The notes beneath the pieces were generated by a model. That model was not told the DNA's origin, ran no database searches, and was given only the letters and a program-made list of their open reading frames with translations. Both the position numbers and the translations under genes were made by a program. From Kluyvera intermedia (GTDB lineage: Bacteria > Pseudomonadota > Gammaproteobacteria > Enterobacterales > Enterobacteriaceae), in assembly GCF_034424175.1 (NCBI RefSeq), contig NZ_CP139986.1, forward strand, positions 992,001-1,056,000: a stretch of 64,000 nucleotides of DNA, given 5' to 3'. Shown here piece after piece: positions 46,991-56,250 of this stretch. Every line of letters begins with the position of its first letter. The stretch's first letter is position 1.

Positions 46991-47114
46991 AAATAAAATC
47001 ATCCTGATTCCTTTATTACTCTCCGGTATGAAGATGGTGAACAAATACAGGTTTAATTCAACGGAATAAACACTCTGTCTGTTGGCACATTTGAATCATC
47101 GAGAGAGGTAATAA

Positions 47115-47762
47115 ATGGAACGTAATACTTTGGCACGGCAGATTATCGATACTTGCCTGGAGATGACCCGGCTGGGTTTGAATCAGGGTACCGCAGGGAA
47201 CGTTAGCGTACGTTATCAGGGAGGGATGCTGATCACGCCTACTGGGATCCCTTATGAAAAACTCACCGAATCGCACATTGTTTATATTGATGCCGATGGT
47301 CAGCATGAAAGGGGCAAACTGCCGTCAAGCGAATGGCGTTTTCATATGGCGGCCTACCAGACGCGCCCGGATGCGCACGCGGTTGTTCATAACCATGCAG
47401 TCCACTGTACCGCGGTTTCCATTCTGAACCGGCCTATCCCGGCTATTCACTATATGATTGCTGCCGCGGGTGGAAACTCCATTCCTTGCGCCCCGTATGC
47501 GACGTTTGGTACGCGGGAGCTTTCTGAATATGTTGCCGTTGCCCTTAAAAACCGTAAAGCGACGCTATTGCAGCATCATGGTCTGATCGCCTGCGAAGAG
47601 AATTTGGAGAAAGCGCTGTGGCTGGCGCATGAGGTTGAAGTGCTTGCGCAGCTTTATCTCAGTACGCTGGCAATTACCGACCCGGTTCCGGTGCTGGACG
47701 ATGATGCGATAGCTATTGTGCTGGAAAAATTCAAAACCTACGGGTTACGTATCGAAGAGTGA
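47115..47762 (+). CDS. fucA: L-fuculose-1-phosphate aldolase
   Basis: 215 aa, identical in length to E. coli FucA. Class II zinc aldolase: Asn-Gly start MERNTLARQIIDTCLEMTRL, catalytic Glu73 in LPSSEWRFH, zinc His pair in VVHNHAVH (92, 94) and the third in LLQHHGLIA (155). It splits fuculose-1-phosphate to dihydroxyacetone phosphate and lactaldehyde. fucO follows 27 bases later. Confidence 0.97.
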   Translation: MERNTLARQIIDTCLEMTRLGLNQGTAGNVSVRYQGGMLITPTGIPYEKLTESHIVYIDADGQHERGKLPSSEWRFHMAAYQTRPDAHAVVHNHAVHCTAVSILNRPIPAIHYMIAAAGGNSIPCAPYATFGTRELSEYVAVALKNRKATLLQHHGLIACEENLEKALWLAHEVEVLAQLYLSTLAITDPVPVLDDDAIAIVLEKFKTYGLRIEE

Positions 47763-47789
47763 TCGCGCAAAAGCGAGAGGAGACGGGCG

Positions 47790-48938
47790 ATGGCGAATAG
47801 AATGATTCTGAACGAAACGGCGTGGTTTGGTCGTGGAGCGGTGGCGGTGTTAACCGATGAGGTTAAGCGTCGCGGCTATCACAAAGCGCTGATTGTGACC
47901 GATAAAACGCTGGTTCAGTGCGGTGTGGTGGCGAGCGTAACCGATAAATTGGATGCGGCAGGTCTGGCATGGGAGATGTACTCTGGCGTGATCCCTAACC
48001 CGACGATTGATGTCGTGAAACAGGGACTGATCATATTTCAGCAAAGCGGCGCGGATTATCTTATCGCGATTGGCGGAGGATCGCCGCAGGATACCAGCAA
48101 GGCGATTGGCATCATCAGTAATAATCCTGAGTTTGCGGACGTGCGTAGTCTGGAAGGTCTGTCACCAACCCGTAAACCCAGCGTCCCGGTAATGGCTATT
48201 CCAACCACCGCAGGGACGGCAGCAGAAGTCACCATTAACTATGTGATCACCGATGAAGAGAGACGACGCAAGTTTGTCTGCATTGACCCGCATGACATCC
48301 CGCAGGTGGCTTTTATTGATGCCGACATGATGGACGGCATGCCGCCCGCGCTGAAGGCGGCGACCGGCGTTGATGCGCTGACCCATGCTATTGAAGGCTA
48401 TATCACGCGCGGTGCGTGGGTGTTGACGGATGCGCTGCATATTAAGGCGATAGAAATTGTGGGTGGGGCGTTACGTGGCTCGGTGGCGGGAGAGAGTGAT
48501 GCCGGTGAAGCCATGGCGCTGGGACAGTACATCGCCGGAATGGGGTTTTCCAACGTAGGGCTGGGGTTGGTGCATGGGATGGCTCACCCGTTGGGAGCGT
48601 TTTATAACATGCCTCACGGCGTGGCAAATGCCATTTTACTTCCCCATATCATGTGCTTCAATGCGGAGTATACCGGCGAGAAGTTTCGCGATATTGCCCG
48701 TGCATTGGGGGAGAAAGTTGAAGGATTGAGTCTGGCAGAAGCGCGAAAGGCCGCGGTGGAGGCGGTATTTTCGCTCAATCGCGATGTCGGGATCCCCCTG
48801 CATTTACGTGATTTTGGCGTTTTGCTGGACGATATTCCGGCGCTGGCGCAGGCGGCATTTGACGACGTATGTACGGGCGGGAATCCGCGTGAGGCGAGTA
48901 TTGTGGATATCGTCGAGCTCTATCATACCGCGTGGTAA
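47790..48938 (+). CDS. fucO: L-1,2-propanediol oxidoreductase (lactaldehyde reductase)
   Basis: 382 aa, E. coli length. Group III iron-dependent alcohol dehydrogenase: NAD loop IGGGSPQDTSKAIG (about residues 96-109), metal ligands in ATGVDALTHAIEGY and LVHGMAHPLGAFYNMPHG. It reduces lactaldehyde to 1,2-propanediol anaerobically. Propanediol use needs B12 via the pdu enzymes, a functional link to the cbi island, though pdu is not in this window. Confidence 0.97.
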   Translation: MANRMILNETAWFGRGAVAVLTDEVKRRGYHKALIVTDKTLVQCGVVASVTDKLDAAGLAWEMYSGVIPNPTIDVVKQGLIIFQQSGADYLIAIGGGSPQDTSKAIGIISNNPEFADVRSLEGLSPTRKPSVPVMAIPTTAGTAAEVTINYVITDEERRRKFVCIDPHDIPQVAFIDADMMDGMPPALKAATGVDALTHAIEGYITRGAWVLTDALHIKAIEIVGGALRGSVAGESDAGEAMALGQYIAGMGFSNVGLGLVHGMAHPLGAFYNMPHGVANAILLPHIMCFNAEYTGEKFRDIARALGEKVEGLSLAEARKAAVEAVFSLNRDVGIPLHLRDFGVLLDDIPALAQAAFDDVCTGGNPREASIVDIVELYHTAW

Positions 48939-48964
48939 TTGCCCTGAGGTGCTTTAATTCGTAT

Positions 48965-48993
48965 CGCCCGGCTGAGCGCAGCAACGCCGGGGT
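48965..48993. repeat. REP-like palindrome after fucO
   Basis: CGCCCGGCTGAGCGCAGCAA followed by CGCCGGGGT: the same family as the elements after mltA and rlmM, with arms CCCGGC/GCCGGG and centre GAGCGCAGCAA. Sits between convergent fucO and xni. Confidence 0.7.
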
Positions 48994-49020
48994 TGGCACG
49001 GGCCAGCTCCGGGGGCAGGG

Positions 49021-49776
49021 TTATTTGTTCAGCCGTAGCTGCTGCAAATTCCCTTCAATTTGCAAATCCGTTTGTAACCGCGCGATATCCCGGCATAAAA
49101 ATGCCATATCCCGATGCGCTTCCAGCTTCTTGCGCCACTTATCTGGTACTTCGTCTAAACGCGCATACAGTTCTTCCAGCGTGCCAAATTGCCCCAGCAA
49201 CTGAGTTGCACTCTTCGCGCCAATGCCCGCCACACCCGGCACCTTTGAACTGCTGATTCCCGCCAGCCCCCAGTAATCGGGAAGTTGCTGTGGCAGTACA
49301 CCAAACTCTTTGTCGATAAAAGGTGCATCCAGCCAGCGTTTCTGGAAATAGTCGCGAATCTGCAACGTCGGTGAGAGCAATTGGCAGTAGCCTTTATCCG
49401 TAGACACAATGGTTGCCTGATGCCCCGCCTGGGCGACCTTGACGGCAAGCGTAGCGGCTAAATCATCGGCTTCATTACCGGCAGAAACCCAGCAGCATAC
49501 GCCGCGTTGTTCAAATGCAGCGCGAAGGGCGGGCATTTCTGCATGTAGTTCGTCGGGCATCGGGGCGCGTCCCGCTTTATAGTCCGGGAGCCGCTGGTGT
49601 CGCCAGCCGCTGTTGCGTGCCTCGTCATCGAATACCGCCACCGCGTGTGTCGGTTGGCTGTGAACAATCAGCAGATCCAGCGCGTGTTGGCAGGTTTCTA
49701 CACAGGGCGATCCCTGTACGGCATGAATGCGGCGGATTAAGTTGAGTGCGTCAACGATGAGCAAATGAACGGCCAC
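49021..49776 (-). CDS. xni: Flap endonuclease-like Xni (ExoIX)
   Basis: 251 aa, same as E. coli Xni. It resembles the 5' nuclease domain of Pol I: N-terminal LLIVDALNLIRRIHA, acidic metal site AGNEADDLAATLA and VSTDKGYCQLL, and the helix-hairpin-helix GVAGIGAKSATQLLGQFG. It binds and may process flap DNA; the family lacks some acidic metal ligands of Pol I. Convergent with fucO. Confidence 0.95.
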   Translation of the reverse strand: MAVHLLIVDALNLIRRIHAVQGSPCVETCQHALDLLIVHSQPTHAVAVFDDEARNSGWRHQRLPDYKAGRAPMPDELHAEMPALRAAFEQRGVCCWVSAGNEADDLAATLAVKVAQAGHQATIVSTDKGYCQLLSPTLQIRDYFQKRWLDAPFIDKEFGVLPQQLPDYWGLAGISSSKVPGVAGIGAKSATQLLGQFGTLEELYARLDEVPDKWRKKLEAHRDMAFLCRDIARLQTDLQIEGNLQQLRLNK

Positions 49777-49856
49777 GCGGTGTTCTCCCTAACAAATTAG
49801 ACGCTAAGGGTAACATTGCTGACAAAGTGAGGCTATTGGCGGGGAGTAAAACGGGA

Positions 49857-49881
49857 AGAGGCCTCGCAAAACGAGGCCTCT
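49857..49881 (-). terminator. sdaB terminator
   Basis: AGAGGCCTCG-TTTTG-CGAGGCCTCT is a perfect 10-bp stem with a 5-base loop on the minus strand, 10 bases after the sdaB stop and followed by TCCCGTTTTAC. It ends the sdaCB transcript before xni. Confidence 0.85.
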
Positions 49882-49891
49882 GAACAACGAC

Positions 49892-51256
49892 TTAATCGCA
49901 GGAGACTTTCATCGCCAGGCCACCGCGAGAAGTTTCGCGGTATTTAGCGTTCATATCTTTACCGGTTTCGTACATGGTTTCGATAACTTTATCGAGGCAC
50001 ACTCGCGGTTCGCTGGTACGGCGCAGCGCCATACGTGCGGCGTTTACCGCCTTCACGGAGGCAATGGCATTACGCTCGATGCACGGAACCTGAACCTGAC
50101 CGGCGACCGGATCGCAGGTCAAACCGAGGTTGTGTTCCATGCCGATTTCCGCGGCGATACAAACTTGCGCCGGGCTACCGCCCAGAAGTTCAGCCAGACC
50201 GGCTGCCGCCATGGAGCAGGCTACGCCGACTTCGCCCTGACAGCCGACTTCTGCGCCAGAGATTGACGCATTCATCTTGTACAGTGAACCAATGGCGCTG
50301 GTTACCAGCATATAACGTGCCAGTGAGTTGGCGTTCACTTCACGGATAAACTTGTCGTAGTAGGCCAGTACAGCCGGAACGATACCGCAGGCACCATTGG
50401 TAGGAGCCGTGACGACGCGGCCACCGGCAGCATTTTCTTCGTTTACCGCCAGCGCGAACATGTTGATCCAGTCAACAACCGCCATGGGGTCGCTGTTTAC
50501 CTTGTCCTGGCTGACCAACATACGGCGCAGCGCGGCAGCACGGCGCGGAACGCGCAGCTTACCCGGCAGAACACCTTCGGTGGTGGTGCCGTGCTCGATA
50601 CCGCCTTTCATCACTGCCCAGACGTCGGCAAAGTGCTTTTCCAGCTCTTCTTTGCTGTGCAGTGCCAGTTCGTTTTGCATCATCAGGCCGGACAATGACA
50701 GGCCTGTTTCGTTGCACTGTCGCTGCAGGTCTGCTGCGTTTTTGTACGGGTAAGGTACCGCGACTGACGCTTCATCCTGCTGGCCAAAGTGCTCTTCATC
50801 GACGATAAAGCCGCCGCCGATGGAATAATACGTTTTGCTGTAAACCGCTTTATCGCCCGCCAGTGCGGTGATACGCATGCCGTTTTCGTGCAAGGAGAGG
50901 TTGTCAGTGTGGAAGTTCATACACTGATCGACCGGGAACTCAACTTCGTGTTGCCCATCTGCCAGCAGCAGGCGACCGTGAGTGTTCACGTCCTGGATAA
51001 ACGACGGGATAGTATCGATATCGACCGTATCCGGCAGGTTTCCTGCCAGACCCATAATAATGGCGATATCCGTATGGTGACCTTTACCGGTCAAAGAGAG
51101 CGAGCCGTATACATCGACGACTACGCGAGTGATATCAGTGAGGATCCCACGCGCAATCAAGTCGTCCGTGAATTGTTTGCCTGCTTTCATTGGCCCGACG
51201 GTGTGCGAGCTGGAAGGACCAATGCCGATTTTGAAAATATCGAATACGCTAATCAT
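49892..51256 (-). CDS. sdaB: L-serine deaminase II
   Basis: 454 aa (E. coli 455). N-terminal beta domain with GIGPSSSHTVGPMKAG; C-terminal alpha domain with the cysteines of the labile [4Fe-4S] cluster in APTNGACGIVPAV and GLTCDPVAGQVQVPCIERNA. It converts serine to pyruvate and ammonia. Downstream of the serine transporter gene sdaC with a 51-base gap; the pair couples uptake and breakdown. Confidence 0.97.
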   Translation of the reverse strand: MISVFDIFKIGIGPSSSHTVGPMKAGKQFTDDLIARGILTDITRVVVDVYGSLSLTGKGHHTDIAIIMGLAGNLPDTVDIDTIPSFIQDVNTHGRLLLADGQHEVEFPVDQCMNFHTDNLSLHENGMRITALAGDKAVYSKTYYSIGGGFIVDEEHFGQQDEASVAVPYPYKNAADLQRQCNETGLSLSGLMMQNELALHSKEELEKHFADVWAVMKGGIEHGTTTEGVLPGKLRVPRRAAALRRMLVSQDKVNSDPMAVVDWINMFALAVNEENAAGGRVVTAPTNGACGIVPAVLAYYDKFIREVNANSLARYMLVTSAIGSLYKMNASISGAEVGCQGEVGVACSMAAAGLAELLGGSPAQVCIAAEIGMEHNLGLTCDPVAGQVQVPCIERNAIASVKAVNAARMALRRTSEPRVCLDKVIETMYETGKDMNAKYRETSRGGLAMKVSCD

Positions 51257-51307
51257 GAGGCGTCCATTGTATTACGAGGTGCGCCGCCCGAAGGCGGCGC
51301 AGGGGGA

Positions 51308-52597
51308 TTAACTGAACAGAGAGTAGGAGATTGCGGAGATAGCGATAAGACCCATCAGGACAACGAAGACGTTGCTGATGTGACCGCTGTACTTACGCAT
51401 TGCCGGTACTTTCTGAATGGCATACATCGGCATCAGGAACAGAATCATCGCGATGATTGGGCCGCCCAGGGTCTCAATCATACCGAGGATGCTTGGGTTC
51501 AGCGTCGCCACGATCCAGGTGGTGATGAGCATGAACGCCGCAGTGATTTTGTTCAGCTTGCTGATTTCAATCGTTTTGCCTTTGCCGCGCAGAGACTTGA
51601 TAACCATCCCGTTGAAGCCTTCACGTGCGCCCAGATAGTGGCCCAGGAAGGATTTGGTGATAGCAATAATCGCGATGATTGGGGCCATCCAGGCAATCAG
51701 TGGTGCATTAAAATGGTTCGCTAGGTAAGACAGGATGGAGATGTTCTGGTCTTTTGCCGCCGCCAGGTCCGCAGGGGACAGGCTCAGTACGCAGCTGAAG
51801 ACGAAGAACATAACGGTCAGCACCATCATGATGTGAGCGCGAGCCAGGATAGAAGAACATTTCTTCTCTGCACCGTCGCCGTACTCTTCACGCTTCGCTA
51901 CCGCGAAGGAGGAGATGATTGGCGAGTGGTTAAAGGAGAACACCATGACCGGGATTGCCAGCCACAGAGTCATCCACAGGCCTTTGCCGGTAGAGGCTGC
52001 GCTGCTAAAGGACAGAGTTTCCAGTGCCGCACCGCTCCACTGAGGGATAAGGTACAGCGCCAGCACCATCAGTGCGATAACAAACGGGAACACCAGGATG
52101 CTCATCGCTTTCACGATCATCTGCTCACCGAAGCGAACGATGGTCATCATGCCCACGATAAGAATCAGGGACAGAATTGCACGCGGTGGCGGCGTCATGT
52201 GCAGCTGGTGGGTCAGGAAGCTGTCAACAGTGTTGGTGATAGCCACGCTGTAAACCAGCAAAATTGGGTAGATGGCGAAGAAGTAGAGCAGGGTAATCAG
52301 TTTACCTGCGCCAACACCGAAGTGTTCTTCAACAACTTCCGTGATGTCTTCGCCCGGATTTTTACCTGACAGCACAAAGCGAGTCAGACCGCGGTGTGCA
52401 AAGTAGGTCATTGGGAAGGCGAGAATCGCCATGATGATAAGCGGGATCATCCCGCCGACACCGGCGTTAATTGGCAGGAACAGTACGCCTGCACCGATAG
52501 CGGTGCCATAAAGACCCAGCATCCACATTGTATCTGTTTTACGCCATCCGCTAGCAGAATCTGCTGTGACGATGGTGCTGGTTTGAGTGTTTTCCAT
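51308..52597 (-). CDS. sdaC: Serine/proton symporter SdaC
   Basis: 429 aa from the ATG at 52597 (MENTQTSTIVTADSASGWRK), the E. coli length, with CAGGAGATACAG just before it; a start 14 codons upstream is not conserved. About 11 membrane helices of the hydroxy/aromatic amino acid permease family, beginning WMLGLYGTAIGAGVLFLPIN. Takes up serine; first gene of sdaCB. Confidence 0.96.
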   Translation of the reverse strand: MENTQTSTIVTADSASGWRKTDTMWMLGLYGTAIGAGVLFLPINAGVGGMIPLIIMAILAFPMTYFAHRGLTRFVLSGKNPGEDITEVVEEHFGVGAGKLITLLYFFAIYPILLVYSVAITNTVDSFLTHQLHMTPPPRAILSLILIVGMMTIVRFGEQMIVKAMSILVFPFVIALMVLALYLIPQWSGAALETLSFSSAASTGKGLWMTLWLAIPVMVFSFNHSPIISSFAVAKREEYGDGAEKKCSSILARAHIMMVLTVMFFVFSCVLSLSPADLAAAKDQNISILSYLANHFNAPLIAWMAPIIAIIAITKSFLGHYLGAREGFNGMVIKSLRGKGKTIEISKLNKITAAFMLITTWIVATLNPSILGMIETLGGPIIAMILFLMPMYAIQKVPAMRKYSGHISNVFVVLMGLIAISAISYSLFS

Positions 52598-53040
52598 CTG
52601 TATCTCCTGGAGGAAGGAAAATGCTAATTTTTTAGACAAATAAAGTAAAAATAACGATAAACATAATATTAAATTTTATACGCATCGGTTTTTTTGTGAT
52701 TTTTACCCGAGGTCGTTTTTGACGAGCGCAAATGTACATTTAACTACTAAATGTATCAGTGATCAGGATCCCAATTGTAATAATCCACTTTTGATGAGGG
52801 TTATTGCAGGTCTTTACCCTGTGATTAGCTTTTATGCGAAAATTTATGGTCGCGAAGGCTAACATTCGTAGTATGAGTGGTAAATGGGGGGCGGGGTAAA
52901 TGCGATGTTTTTGCTGATAAAAATGAAGAAACCGGTGTTTTTTAGCGCCCAATCATAACTATCGATGATAATGTGCGGTCACCCATCGAACGCAAACGAT
53001 TGGCTTCAAGCTGAGAAAGTCTCTTTTTGACGGCGGAAAT
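52598..53040. other. sdaC upstream intergenic region, no gene seen
   Basis: The ~500-base gap between ppnN and sdaC is AT-rich and has no convincing ORF or RNA gene. It must hold the sdaC promoter. AAATGTA occurs twice, 18 bases apart (about 52731 and 52749), and TTGTGATTTTTACCC near 52695 is only a half-match to a CRP site. I assign no operator. Confidence 0.5.
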
Positions 53041-53046
53041 TTGAAT

Positions 53047-53070
53047 TCCCGGCGGAGAATACCGCCGGGA
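53047..53070 (-). terminator. Hairpin terminator after ppnN
   Basis: TCCCGGCGG-TATTCT-CCGCCGGGA is a perfect 9-bp stem on the minus strand, 28 bases past the ppnN stop, followed by ATTCAAATTT. The T content is modest. Confidence 0.7.
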
Positions 53071-53098
53071 GTGGAGAGGAATACGCTAAGTGTGATGC

Positions 53099-54463
53099 TT
53101 AAGCGCAGATTTCGTAGCAAGGAATATAGGCTGAGCCTGGCAACTTCATACGGTGCTGGGCGACAAAGCCCTGTAGCAGTTCGTCCATTCGGCGCATCAT
53201 CTCTTTATCACCGTGGATTTTATATGGCCCGAACTCTTCAATTGCGCGGATACCCACTTCTTTCACGTTACCCGCCACAATACCGGAGAAGGCACGGCGC
53301 AGGTCTGCTGCTAACACTTCGATAGGCTGATCCGGGTAGAGTTTCAGATTCGCCATGTTTTCGTGCGACGGCTCGAACGGCATCTGTAAATCGGGTGCAA
53401 TTCGAATCGACCAGTTGAAGCTGTAGGCATCACCGGTATCACGGCGGTTCTCTTTGACCAGCGGCATCGCTTTTTTCATCTGACGTGCGACTTCCACTTC
53501 ATCGTCAATGATGATTTTGTAGTGGCGGCGCGCGCCTTCACCCAACGTATGCACCACGAAGTCATCCAGTACGCGGAAGTAGTCAGCGCTTTCTTTCGGG
53601 CCGGTGAGGATAAGCGGGAGCACCTGATTTTTGTTCGCCGGGTTCATCAGAATCCCCAGCAGATACAGCAGCTCTTCCGCCGTACCCACGCCGCCTGGGA
53701 AGATGATGATCCCATGAGCGATACGCACGAACGCTTCCAGACGTTTTTCAATGTCCGGCATGATGATCAGTTCATTGACCAGCGGGTTAGGCGGCTCGGC
53801 AGCAATGATTGACGGCTCGGTCATCCCGATAAAGCGGCCTTCTTTGTAGCGCTGCTGCGCGTGACCGACCGCCGCACCCTTCATTGGCGCTTCCATCGCG
53901 CCCGGGCCACAGCCGGTGCAGATATTCAGCTCACGCAGACCTAATTGATTACCGACGCGGCGTGCGTAGAGGTATTCGTTCTCGTTGATTGAGTGACCGC
54001 CCCAGCACACCACCATGCTTGGTGCCTCGCCCACGTGCAGCGCACGGGCGTTACGCAGGATGGAGAAGACGAGGTTGGTGATATGCGTGGAGCTTTCTAA
54101 ATCGATATTCGGGAAGCGAACGGAATTATGCAGTTGCCCGTAAACAAATAGAATATCGCGCAGGACGGCAAACAGGTTGGCTTGTAGCGAGCGAATAATT
54201 CGCCCGTCAACGAAAGCATCTTCTGGCGGATTGATCAGTTCAAGTTTCACGCCGCGTTCGCGGCTTAGTACGTTGATATCGAAATTTTCGAAACGCGATA
54301 GCAGCTCTTTGCTGTTATCGGTCAGGCTGCCTGAGTTCAGTACGGCCAGTGAACAGTTGCGGAACAATTGGTACAGGTCGCTGCTGGCCGTGCGCTTAAG
54401 CATGTCCACTTCCAGCTGCGACAACATATCCATTGAGCCTAGCGGGCTAATATGTGTAATCAA
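53099..54463 (-). CDS. ppnN: Nucleotide 5'-monophosphate nucleosidase PpnN (YgdH)
   Basis: 454 aa, E. coli length. The LOG/lysine-decarboxylase-like fold is marked by CTGCGPGAMEAPMKGA and the PGGVGTAEELLYLLG motif (PGGxGTxxE) near residue 260. It cleaves purine and pyrimidine monophosphates to base and ribose-5-phosphate and is bound by (p)ppGpp in E. coli. Confidence 0.96.
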   Translation of the reverse strand: MITHISPLGSMDMLSQLEVDMLKRTASSDLYQLFRNCSLAVLNSGSLTDNSKELLSRFENFDINVLSRERGVKLELINPPEDAFVDGRIIRSLQANLFAVLRDILFVYGQLHNSVRFPNIDLESSTHITNLVFSILRNARALHVGEAPSMVVCWGGHSINENEYLYARRVGNQLGLRELNICTGCGPGAMEAPMKGAAVGHAQQRYKEGRFIGMTEPSIIAAEPPNPLVNELIIMPDIEKRLEAFVRIAHGIIIFPGGVGTAEELLYLLGILMNPANKNQVLPLILTGPKESADYFRVLDDFVVHTLGEGARRHYKIIIDDEVEVARQMKKAMPLVKENRRDTGDAYSFNWSIRIAPDLQMPFEPSHENMANLKLYPDQPIEVLAADLRRAFSGIVAGNVKEVGIRAIEEFGPYKIHGDKEMMRRMDELLQGFVAQHRMKLPGSAYIPCYEICA

Positions 54464-54579
54464 GGGAACTCCTTACAGGACGAAAATCGCCTTCCTTAAT
54501 GATTACAATAGCCTCGCTGGCAACCTTTCTACAACCTCATGCGCGGAACAAAGTGCACAACATTGATAAATTGTTCAGG

Positions 54580-55425
54580 TTATTGGCGTACCAGGCGACC
54601 AATGGCGGGGACAAATTCGGTGTTTGAGCGCCATGGGTTGATGTCCAGACCGCCGCGACGGGTGTAACGCGCATAGACGCTCAGGCTTTCCGGCGCACAA
54701 AAACGCAGAATGTCGTTGAAGATACGTTCGACGCACTGCTCGTGGAACTCATTATGGTGGCGGAACGACACCAGATAGCGCAGTAGCTTCTCGCGGTCAA
54801 TTTGCGGGCCACGATACTGAATTTGTACTGAACCCCAGTCAGGCTGGTGGGTGATAAGGCAGTTAGATTTCAGCAAATGGCTGACCAGTGTCTCTTGCAC
54901 CACTTTTTGACCGGCGGCACCGTCAAGATAGTCGGCGTTAAACTGATAGTTATCGATTTCGATATCCTGACCGTCAATGCAGCTGCCGTGGAAGTGGGCG
55001 ATGGGCTGACCTTCTACTTCGTCGAGGCGATACAGCGCCACGGTGACTTTACCCTGCGCACAGGTGCTGAGATCGCGCTCCAGCGTCTCTTGCACAGCTT
55101 CCCAACTGGCAAAGCGTGTCTGGTTAAAGCTATTAAGGTAAAGCTTAAAGCTTTTCGACTCGACCAGATTGACCGTCGTGTGGCTGAGTTCGACGTGACC
55201 AACGGCCACCTGTGGCAGCCCTTTGGCATTGAGCCAGGACAACTCATACAGCGTCCAGATATCCCCCCCGTGGAACGGCAGCGAATCGGCATGCAGACCT
55301 AATGGATTGCGATTTAAGCTGCGCGGTACGCCTTGAAGCAAAGAGGCATCGTAGGTATCGCGGTAATCTGTGGTTTTACCCAGGGTCAGGCCTGAGAGCG
55401 CCTGATGGTTCTCGTAAGAAGACAT
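54580..55425 (-). CDS. queF: NADPH-dependent 7-cyano-7-deazaguanine reductase QueF
   Basis: 281 aa (E. coli 282), the long two-module form. The QueF motif ESKSFKLYLNSFNQTRF is at residues 90-106; the catalytic Cys is Cys189 (LLKSNCLITHQPDWG) with Asp196 following. It reduces preQ0 to preQ1 in queuosine synthesis. Divergent from syd. Confidence 0.96.
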   Translation of the reverse strand: MSSYENHQALSGLTLGKTTDYRDTYDASLLQGVPRSLNRNPLGLHADSLPFHGGDIWTLYELSWLNAKGLPQVAVGHVELSHTTVNLVESKSFKLYLNSFNQTRFASWEAVQETLERDLSTCAQGKVTVALYRLDEVEGQPIAHFHGSCIDGQDIEIDNYQFNADYLDGAAGQKVVQETLVSHLLKSNCLITHQPDWGSVQIQYRGPQIDREKLLRYLVSFRHHNEFHEQCVERIFNDILRFCAPESLSVYARYTRRGGLDINPWRSNTEFVPAIGRLVRQ

Positions 55426-55494
55426 GTTTCACCATTATAAAGCAGGTACACTATTGTCTTTATTGTATCCTGGCTAACCTGAAGAGAGAAATTC

Positions 55495-56040
55495 GTGGAA
55501 AAGCAGACCGCAGAAGCATTACACGCCTTTACCCAACGTTATTGCGATGCGTGGCAGCGCGAGCACAATAGCCTGCCGCGTAGCGAAGATCTCTACGGGA
55601 TTCCGTCGCCGTGTCAGGTGTCAACCACCGATGATGCCGTGTTCTGGCAACCACAGCCGTTTGACGGTGAACAGAATGTAAATGGCGTTGAACGCGCAAT
55701 GGATATTGTGGTACAACAGCCCGTTCACACCTATTATACCACTCAGTATGCGGGTGATATGCAGGCGCTTTTCATGGGAGAAACCCTGACGCTGCTACAG
55801 GTGTGGAGTTCAGACGATTTTCGTCGCGTGCAGGAAAACCTGATTGGTCACTTGGTGATGCAGAAACGTCTGAAGCTTTCGCCAACGCTGTTCATTGCCA
55901 CGTTGGAAAGCGAATTAGACGTGATTTCCGTGTGTAACGTGACCGGCGAAGTGATTAAAGAAACGCTCGGAACGCGTAAACGTCTGCCGCTAGCCTCATC
56001 TCTTGCGAGTTTCCTTACTCAACTTCATCCTATTCTATAA
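55495..56040 (+). CDS. syd: SecY-interacting protein Syd
   Basis: 181 aa, E. coli length, starting at GTG (MEKQTAEALHAFTQRYCDAW) with GAGAGA upstream. The SUKH-like fold protein binds SecY at the inner membrane face. Conserved EDLYGIPSPC and FRRVQENLIGHLVMQKRLKL. Monocistronic between divergent queF and the csrB gene. Confidence 0.94.
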   Translation: MEKQTAEALHAFTQRYCDAWQREHNSLPRSEDLYGIPSPCQVSTTDDAVFWQPQPFDGEQNVNGVERAMDIVVQQPVHTYYTTQYAGDMQALFMGETLTLLQVWSSDDFRRVQENLIGHLVMQKRLKLSPTLFIATLESELDVISVCNVTGEVIKETLGTRKRLPLASSLASFLTQLHPIL

Positions 56041-56059
56041 GACAGTTCGCCCGTCACTT

Positions 56060-56077
56060 TGTGAGAGATCTCTTACA
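56060..56077. promoter_or_regulatory. UvrY (SirA) binding site upstream of csrB
   Basis: TGTGAGAGATCTCTTACA is an 18-bp inverted repeat with one mismatch, matching the UvrY/SirA target reported far upstream of csrB in enterics. It lies 174-191 bases before the csrB 5' end. A second copy of the left half, TGTGAGAGATC, begins at 56083. Confidence 0.8.
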
Positions 56078-56250
56078 CGCTCTGTGAGAGATCGCCAGAA
56101 GATAAGTAAGACACCCATTCCGTCATTTTAATAATTTCTTTTGTTTTCATATGCATGACATAAATCACTGGCGATTTATTAGACTGTAAGCCTTAAGGGA
56201 TTGTCTGAGAGGCACTTGTAAGACGAGGCGGAATAGTGGATTCTATCTAC

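Larger units (their letters stand above)
46574..47114. promoter_or_regulatory. Divergent fucP-fucA control region
   Basis: 541 AT-rich bases without a gene separate fucPIKUR from fucAO. The region holds two CRP-like sites and a set of repeated short motifs described separately. The end nearest fucA has a GAGAGAGG Shine-Dalgarno (about 47101-47108) before the ATG at 47115. Confidence 0.7.

Noticed and set aside
52740..52952. 70-codon reverse frame in the sdaC upstream gap
   Set aside because: Low-complexity composition, no Shine-Dalgarno, and it lies where the sdaC promoter must be.
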